64,000 bases of DNA from a candidate division WOR-1 bacterium RIFOXYB2_FULL_45_9 (GTDB lineage Bacteria; Margulisbacteria; WOR-1; O2-12-FULL-45-9; XYB2-FULL-48-7), in contig MEUD01000001.1 of assembly GCA_001771575.1 (NCBI GenBank), positions 310,001 through 374,000 on the forward strand, in the 5' to 3' direction. Below are positions 58,698-64,000 of the stretch, in pieces. Below the pieces are notes generated by a model that searched no databases, was not told the origin of the DNA, and saw nothing but the letters and a program-made list of their open reading frames with translations. The position numbers and the translations under genes were made by a program. The stretch's first letter is position 1; each line of letters begins with the position of its first letter.

Positions 58698-59945
58698 ATG
58701 CATTTTAATATCGACAACATTAGAAAAAACGACCCGGAAGTCGCCGCCGCGCTGGATAAAGAATTTGACCGCCAGGAGACCAAGCTTGAAATGATCGCCT
58801 CCGAAAACTTTACCTCCCGCGCCGTCATGGAAGCGTGCGGTTCGGTCATGACCAATAAGTACGCCGAAGGCTACCCGGGAAAGCGCTATTACGGCGGCTG
58901 TCAGTTCGTCGATCTGACCGAAACCCTGGCGATCAACCGGGCCAAGGAGCTTTTTGGAGCGGAGCACGCCAACGTTCAGCCGCATTCCGGCTCCCAGGCT
59001 AATTTTGCCGCTTACTTTGCCCTGATCAAACCGGGCGACACGGTCATGGGGCTCGACCTGTCGCACGGCGGCCACCTGACCCACGGTTCCCCGGTTAATG
59101 TTTCCGGGATGTACTTTCACTTTGTCTCTTACGGCGTCAGAAAAGATAACGAAACGATCGATTTTGACGCTTTGCGTTCCGCCGCCAGAGAACATAAGCC
59201 AAAACTGATCGTCACGGGAGCGACCGCTTACCCGCGGACCATCGACTTCGTTAATTTCCGCGAGATCTGCGACGAGACCGGCGCCCTGCTGATGGTCGAC
59301 ATTGCCCATATTGCCGGACTGGTCGCCGCCGGGATCCATCCATCGCCGGTCCCAATGGCGGAAGTGGTCACTTCAACTACCCATAAAACCCTGCGCGGCC
59401 CGCGTGCCGGACTTATCCTTTGTAAAGAAGCCTACGCTAAAGCGATCGATAAGGCGGTTTTCCCTGGTATCCAGGGTGGGCCGCTTGAACATGTCATCGC
59501 CGGAAAAGCGGTCTGCTTCAAAGAAGCGCTCGCCCCGGCATTCAAAGCTTACCAGGCACAGATCGTAAAAAACGCCAAAGCGCTGGCTGACGGCCTGACC
59601 AAAGGAGGGCTTCGCCTTGTCTCCGGCGGGACCGATAATCACCTGGTCTTAGTCGACTTGCGGCCGTTCAAGGTGACCGGCAAGATTGCCGAGCTCGCCC
59701 TTGATGAAGTCGGGATCACCGTTAACAAGAACACAATCCCCTTTGACCCGGAAAAGCCATTCGTCACCTCCGGGATCAGGATCGGTACTCCCGCGCTGAC
59801 CACCCGCGGGATGAAGGAAAACGAGATGTCGCTGATCGCCGATCTGATCTGCCGGACCTTGAAAAATCCGGCCGATGAAAAAGTAAAAGAGAGCGTCAAA
59901 GAAAAGGTCGCCGAACTTTGCCGGCAGTTCCCTTTATACGGATAA
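58698..59945 (+). CDS. glyA: Serine hydroxymethyltransferase
   Basis: Protein of 415 residues, full length. The PLP lysine is Lys230 in [41 protein letters not shown] and [14 protein letters not shown] are hallmarks. It interconverts serine and glycine with tetrahydrofolate. I chose ATG 58698, six bases after GAGAGGAG, over an in-frame start at 58665 that lies upstream of the -10 box. It shares one base with ftsE (TAATG). Confidence 0.97.
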   Translation: MHFNIDNIRKNDPEVAAALDKEFDRQETKLEMIASENFTSRAVMEACGSVMTNKYAEGYPGKRYYGGCQFVDLTETLAINRAKELFGAEHANVQPHSGSQANFAAYFALIKPGDTVMGLDLSHGGHLTHGSPVNVSGMYFHFVSYGVRKDNETIDFDALRSAAREHKPKLIVTGATAYPRTIDFVNFREICDETGALLMVDIAHIAGLVAAGIHPSPVPMAEVVTSTTHKTLRGPRAGLILCKEAYAKAIDKAVFPGIQGGPLEHVIAGKAVCFKEALAPAFKAYQAQIVKNAKALADGLTKGGLRLVSGGTDNHLVLVDLRPFKVTGKIAELALDEVGITVNKNTIPFDPEKPFVTSGIRIGTPALTTRGMKENEMSLIADLICRTLKNPADEKVKESVKEKVAELCRQFPLYG

Positions 59946-60628
59946 TGATTGAATTAATCAACGTAACCAAGAGTTTCACTAACGGAATTCACGCCTTAAG
60001 CGGGATCAACCTCCATATCGGCAAAGAAGAATTTGTTTTTCTGGTCGGTTCGTCGGGAGCGGGGAAAACCACGCTAATGAAATTGCTCTACCGGGATGAG
60101 ATCCCCACCTCCGGAAAGGTGATCGTCGACCGGATCAATGTTACCGAGCTTGACGCCAGCCAGATACCTTACCTTCGCCGCAACATCGGGATCGTTTTCC
60201 AGGACTTCAAACTATTGCCCAAAAGGACCGTTTACGAGAACGTCGCTTTCGCCCTTCGGGTGACCGGAGCGCTCCGTTCGACGATCCGCCGCAAGACCAT
60301 GCAGGCGCTGGAGCTTGTCGGGCTCCTCCGCAGGGTCAACTCTTTTCCGGACGAGCTCTCCGGCGGCGAAAAACAGCGGGCCTGCATCGCCCGGGCGATC
60401 GTCAATAATCCTCCGATCCTTCTGGCGGACGAACCGACCGGAAACCTTGACCCGGCGACTTCATGGGACATTCTCCAACTTCTTGATAAGATCAACAAAC
60501 GGAACACTACCGTGGTTGTCTCTACTCATAATAAAAACATCGTTGATGAGATGAAGAAACGGGTCATTGAGCTTGAAGGGGGGAGGCTGGTCCGCGACCA
60601 GCAATTGGGAACATATAATGTTAAGTAG
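59945..60628 (+). CDS. ftsE: Cell-division ABC ATPase FtsE
   Basis: Protein of 227 residues. Walker A GSSGAGKT is at 35-42, with VFQDFKLLPKRTVYENVAFA, signature LSGGEKQRACIARAIV, Walker B ILLADEPTGNLD and switch VVVSTHNK. ATG 59945 overlaps the glyA stop. With FtsX it couples septal peptidoglycan hydrolysis to division. Confidence 0.96.
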   Translation: MIELINVTKSFTNGIHALSGINLHIGKEEFVFLVGSSGAGKTTLMKLLYRDEIPTSGKVIVDRINVTELDASQIPYLRRNIGIVFQDFKLLPKRTVYENVAFALRVTGALRSTIRRKTMQALELVGLLRRVNSFPDELSGGEKQRACIARAIVNNPPILLADEPTGNLDPATSWDILQLLDKINKRNTTVVVSTHNKNIVDEMKKRVIELEGGRLVRDQQLGTYNVK

Positions 60629-61508
60629 CCTGGAATTTTTCATCGTTGAAGCGTTCCGCTCGATCCGCCGCTCTGCTTTGATGAGCTTTGTCGCTATCGC
60701 GACTATCATTGTCTCCCTCACCATTTTTGGGCTTTTTCTTCTTTTAGTGTTGAACATGGGAAATATTGTCGGGAGCATCTCATCCCGCATGGACCTGGTC
60801 GCCTATGTTTATAAGGACCTCTCCCTTGACGACGCCGGAGTTATCCAGATCAAGATCTCCAATCTTCCGGGGGTCGAAAAGGTCGAGTTTACTTCAAAAA
60901 CTGAGGCCTGGAATAATTTCAAAGACGAATTCAACAGCAAATTGAACCTAAACGAGGTCGTCTACGACAATCCTCTGCCGCACACGTATATGGTGAGGGT
61001 CAGGAACGCCGACATGCTCCCTCAAGTTGCCAAAGAGATCTCCTCGATCGATGTCGTTGATGAAGTTCGCTATAACGGGAAATTGATCCAGCAGATCAAA
61101 TCATTGATCAGCGCGGTAAGAGTTGGCGGGACTGCGCTAGTGATCATGCTCTCTTTTGCCACGCTACTAATAGTGGTTAATACCATCAGGTTGACCGTTA
61201 TCGCCAGAGAGACTGATATCTATATAATGAAACTGGTCGGCGCGACCGATAATTTTGTTAAATGGCCGTTTATCATTGAGGGAATAATAATTGGAGTAGT
61301 TGGCGGGGTGACCTCGCTCCTTATCTTGAAGCTTTCTTATGAAGCGGTCGTCAACCGGATCCTGCAAGCTCTTCCATTTTTGCCGTTAATTACCGATTAT
61401 GGTCTGCTGATGGCAATTTATGCCACGATGTTTTTTGGCGGTACAGCACTCGGAATGATCGGCGGTTATATTTCAGTCTCACGCGTTCTAAAGAACGAAA
61501 TGCAGTAG
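60618..61508 (+). CDS. ftsX: Cell-division permease-like protein FtsX
   Basis: Protein of 296 residues from ATG 60618, inside the ftsE end. It has four membrane helices (near 22-45, 175-195, 225-250, 265-290) and an extracytoplasmic domain between the first two. Family segments include FTSKTEAWNNFKDEF, VVNTIRLTVIARETDIYIMK and LVGATDNFVKWPFIIEG. No hydrolase partner is adjacent. Confidence 0.94.
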   Translation: MLSSLEFFIVEAFRSIRRSALMSFVAIATIIVSLTIFGLFLLLVLNMGNIVGSISSRMDLVAYVYKDLSLDDAGVIQIKISNLPGVEKVEFTSKTEAWNNFKDEFNSKLNLNEVVYDNPLPHTYMVRVRNADMLPQVAKEISSIDVVDEVRYNGKLIQQIKSLISAVRVGGTALVIMLSFATLLIVVNTIRLTVIARETDIYIMKLVGATDNFVKWPFIIEGIIIGVVGGVTSLLILKLSYEAVVNRILQALPFLPLITDYGLLMAIYATMFFGGTALGMIGGYISVSRVLKNEMQ

Positions 61509-61555
61509 GTTTTATTAACCGCGACATGTAGGCGCGGGAAAAGAGGAGATCAAAA

Positions 61556-62902
61556 ATGTTAAGATGGTTCAGGAAAAATACTAAAGGGATCATGATCACC
61601 GTTGCGGTTGTTTTTATCGGATCGATGTTTTACGGGTTGAGCTTTTCTCGTTTTAACGATGAAGGTCCCAAAAAACCTTCCGGTCTGGCGTCGGTCAACG
61701 GAGAGGAGATCAGTCTCCAGCGCTATCGCGAATTGATCAACCGGCTCGCCCAAAACAGCGGCAAGCAGGTCAGCGCCAGAGACCTTCCCTTTATCGAAAC
61801 CATGGCCCTGGGCCAGACGATCGATTTCACAATTATGCTCCAGGACGCCAGGAAAAAGGTCCGGGTGAGCGGCAGTGAGATCGATTCGGTCCTCGATAAT
61901 ATCCAGGCCCAAAATAAAATTGCCAACAGGGGGGACCTGGAAAAGGCGCTCAAGAGCTCCGGTTTCACTCTGGGGAGCTTCCGTGATTTTATCAGGGACG
62001 ATATCCTGGTCCAGAAAATGCAGATGAAGCTCCGGGAAGGGGTCTCGGTCATGCCGGACGACCTCCGCGAAGTTCGCGCTTCGCATATTCTGGTCAAGGA
62101 AGAGGATAACGCCAAGCTGATCATGGCCAAGATCAAAAAAGGGGATGACTTTGCCAAGCTTGCCAAGGAGTTTTCGATCGATCAAGGAAGTGCGGTCAAA
62201 GGCGGGGACCTTGGTTACTTTTCCACCGGGATGATGGTCAAACCCTTTGAACAAGCCGCTTTTTCCCTTAAAAACGGCGAAGTCAGCGGGATAGTCAAGT
62301 CCCAGTTCGGTTACCATATCATAAAAGTCGTCGACTCCCGGCTACGGAAGATCGACTCGGCCAAAGGAAATATCGACGAGATCCTCCTCCAGCAAAAACA
62401 GCAGGCGGGCTTTAACCAGTGGCGGGGAGAACTGCAGGCCAAGGCTAAGGTTGAGATAAAGGAACCGACCCTTTTGGCCCACTCTTACCGTAATCAGGGA
62501 AAAATGGCGGAAGCGATCGCCGAGTATAAAAAGGCGGTCATTTTCAACCCGGCAAACGCTTATCTGCATGTGTTTCTGGGAGACACTTACATGACCATGG
62601 GCCAAAAAGACCAGGCGCTCGCTTCATATGAAGACGCGGTCAGAACAGAAGGGGGGAACCCGGACCTTTACCTGATCCTGGGAAGCGCCCTGGATAAAAT
62701 GGGAAAGAAAGAGGAAGCGGGGAAGCAATATAAAAAAGCCTCGCTTATCGCCGGAGACGACAAAGCCCTGCACGAGAACCTGCTCAAGGTTTTCCAGGAA
62801 TTAAAATTACCGACCGAAGCCGCCAGAGAAAGAGCGGAACTCGCGCGCATAGCGAAGAAAGAGAAGTTTGAAAAAGAATTAAGCTCTCCAGCGGTAAAAT
62901 AG
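61556..62902 (+). CDS. Parvulin-type peptidyl-prolyl isomerase with TPR repeats (SurA/PpiD-like)
   Basis: Protein of 448 residues. An N-terminal membrane anchor (about 11-28) is followed by a SurA_N-like helical domain (about 45-170) and a parvulin domain from about 180 to 262 (RASHILVKEEDNAKLIMAKI, GGDLGYFSTGMMVKPFE, SQFGYHIIKV). TPR repeats span about 310-420 (AEAIAEYKKAVIFNPANAYL, DQALASYEDAV). It probably assists folding of envelope proteins. The C-terminal TPRs are not usual for SurA or PpiD. AGAGGAGA precedes the ATG. It ends four bases from the convergent mutase. Confidence 0.9.
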   Translation: MLRWFRKNTKGIMITVAVVFIGSMFYGLSFSRFNDEGPKKPSGLASVNGEEISLQRYRELINRLAQNSGKQVSARDLPFIETMALGQTIDFTIMLQDARKKVRVSGSEIDSVLDNIQAQNKIANRGDLEKALKSSGFTLGSFRDFIRDDILVQKMQMKLREGVSVMPDDLREVRASHILVKEEDNAKLIMAKIKKGDDFAKLAKEFSIDQGSAVKGGDLGYFSTGMMVKPFEQAAFSLKNGEVSGIVKSQFGYHIIKVVDSRLRKIDSAKGNIDEILLQQKQQAGFNQWRGELQAKAKVEIKEPTLLAHSYRNQGKMAEAIAEYKKAVIFNPANAYLHVFLGDTYMTMGQKDQALASYEDAVRTEGGNPDLYLILGSALDKMGKKEEAGKQYKKASLIAGDDKALHENLLKVFQELKLPTEAARERAELARIAKKEKFEKELSSPAVK

Positions 62903-62906
62903 GGCT

Positions 62907-64000
62907 TTAAGCGGCTAACTTAACCCCGGTTGACAGCAGTTCATCGACTTCGGACTGGGAGCGCCCTTCGGCATAGATCCGCAACAGAGGTTCCGTTCCG
63001 GAGGCACGAAAGAGGATCCAGCCGTTATTGTCAAAAGTTAATTTCAATCCATCAAGCGTTTCTGCTTTAGCGACCTTCCTGTTGGCAAATACCTGGGGTG
63101 GGGATATTTTTAGTCCATTAACGATTGCCAACCCCCTGTTCGAGTGGATATCTTTTCGATCATAATAGTAATAACCATACTTTTTCATTAATCCATCGAC
63201 GATTTGCGCAAGGGTCTTTCGTTCTTTAGCCATCAACTCCAACAGCATCAATCCGGCTAATATGCCGTCCCGCTCCGGGATAAAACCCAAAATTCCCATC
63301 CCGCCGCTCTCTTCTCCCCCCAGCAGGACCTTATGCTCCAGCATCTCTTTGGCGATGTACTTAAAACCGATCGGCTTGACCAGCAGAGGGACCTTATAGT
63401 CAGCGCACATCGTATCGATCAGATTGCTAAGGTTAAAGGTCTTCACCACTTCTCCGGAGAGCTTCCGGTTCTGATGAAGATGCAAAAGGAGGAGCGAAAA
63501 TATATTGTGGGTGTTGATGTAAGCGCCGGTTTGGTCAAGGGCGGCGATCCGGTCCGCGTCGCCGTCGAGAACGATGCAAACGGCCGGCCGGTCCGATTGC
63601 TCGGCACCAAACTTTTTCATGAAGGAGATGGAAGTCCCAAGATTAACCGCCAGCGGCTCCGGGTTGATCCCTCCAAAGGTAGTGTCCCGCTTCCCGCGGA
63701 TCTCAACAACATTAACTCCCAGTTTTTCGAAATAGCCCGCGCCGCTCCCGTGCATTGGATCGACCACCACCGCCAGCGCGGCGTCGTTGATCGTTTTAAT
63801 GTCCGCCAGCTCATTGAGCTTGGCCAAATATTCAGGATCGGGATCAAAGACGGTCACGTTGACTGATGAGGGAGTGATCTCCAGTTTATCGGATAAAACC
63901 GCTTCAACTCCGGCGGTCGTTTCGGGAAAAGCGGAACCGCCAAACGGTTCTTTGATCTTAAACCCGTTGTAATCGGAGGGATTGTGAGACGCGGTGATCA
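62907..64000 (-). CDS. Phosphoglucomutase/phosphomannomutase family (5' partial)
   Basis: The C-terminal 364 or so residues of an alpha-D-phosphohexomutase; the start lies beyond 64000. I extend it past GTG 63857 because the minus-strand frame stays open to the edge and encodes the catalytic serine motif TASHNPSDYNGFKIKEPFGG. The metal loop is DGDADR, the sugar loop GGEESGG and the phosphate-binding loop RASGTEPLLRIYAEG. It interconverts hexose 1- and 6-phosphates; substrate choice cannot be fixed. Confidence 0.94.
   Translation of the reverse strand, partial: ITASHNPSDYNGFKIKEPFGGSAFPETTAGVEAVLSDKLEITPSSVNVTVFDPDPEYLAKLNELADIKTINDAALAVVVDPMHGSGAGYFEKLGVNVVEIRGKRDTTFGGINPEPLAVNLGTSISFMKKFGAEQSDRPAVCIVLDGDADRIAALDQTGAYINTHNIFSLLLLHLHQNRKLSGEVVKTFNLSNLIDTMCADYKVPLLVKPIGFKYIAKEMLEHKVLLGGEESGGMGILGFIPERDGILAGLMLLELMAKERKTLAQIVDGLMKKYGYYYYDRKDIHSNRGLAIVNGLKISPPQVFANRKVAKAETLDGLKLTFDNNGWILFRASGTEPLLRIYAEGRSQSEVDELLSTGVKLAA

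Noticed and set aside
61520-61538. CCGCG/CGCGG hairpin between ftsX and the parvulin gene as a terminator
   Set aside because: The stem is only 5 bp with a 9-base loop and no T tract; too weak to call.

Overview
The window looks like a piece of chromosome from an uncultured, diderm, probably anaerobic bacterium. The outer membrane is implied by an LptD-like LPS-transport protein and a trimeric-porin-like gene. Anaerobic metabolism is implied by a Rex repressor, an NAD-linked formate dehydrogenase and a nearly complete molybdenum/tungsten cofactor pathway. The standard bacterial code is used, genes are tightly packed, and base composition is balanced. The style (giant beta-helix/IPT surface proteins, DUF3467, GuaB3, a CCTGCCTGCCGGCAGG palindrome) fits candidate phyla such as Margulisbacteria/WOR-1 or Omnitrophota, but the sequence alone does not settle the taxonomy. 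No tRNA, rRNA, CRISPR array, transposase or prophage was found.

Region 1 (1-29.4 kb) is a surface locus. A single gene of at least 26.6 kb (8,875+ residues, 5' end outside the window) encodes a secreted modular giant. It has about 14 right-handed beta-helix modules separated by Kre9/KNH-like and IPT/TIG beta-sandwiches. Four of the IPT domains are split by an inserted DUF2341-plus-lectin-like unit. Four small secreted proteins follow: two related Ig/chaperone-like proteins, a stand-alone relative of the giant's own C-terminal domain, and a protein with a FlgD/T9SS-sorting-like C-terminal domain. I regard this as the best candidate for an undescribed system. The giant has no recognisable anchor of its own, and the downstream genes look like its partners.

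Region 2 (29.4-46.0 kb) starts with a Nudix hydrolase and a small membrane protein. A formate/molybdopterin island follows: rex (with its own operator and promoter), two NADH-module subunits, a Cys-type formate dehydrogenase catalytic subunit, an OFA-family transporter, mobA, fdhD and a porin. A candidate Moco riboswitch precedes tupABC (tungstate ABC transporter), then moeA, moaA, moaC, a MOSC protein, mogA and a DUF3467 protein. All are co-directional and many overlap by a few bases. Together they take up formate and oxyanion, build and insert the cofactor, and oxidise formate to CO2 with NAD reduction, with Rex reading the NADH/NAD ratio.

Region 3 (46.0-64.0 kb) is housekeeping. The plus strand carries dnaB, lptD, tmk, alaS, ruvX and mltG, and later glyA, ftsE, ftsX and a parvulin-TPR chaperone. 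The minus strand carries a release-factor-like rescue protein, a zinc-finger/htrA/guaB3/coiled-coil/guaA cluster, and a phosphohexomutase cut by the right edge. Several of these genes have a -10 box so close to the ATG that their mRNAs should be leaderless or nearly so.
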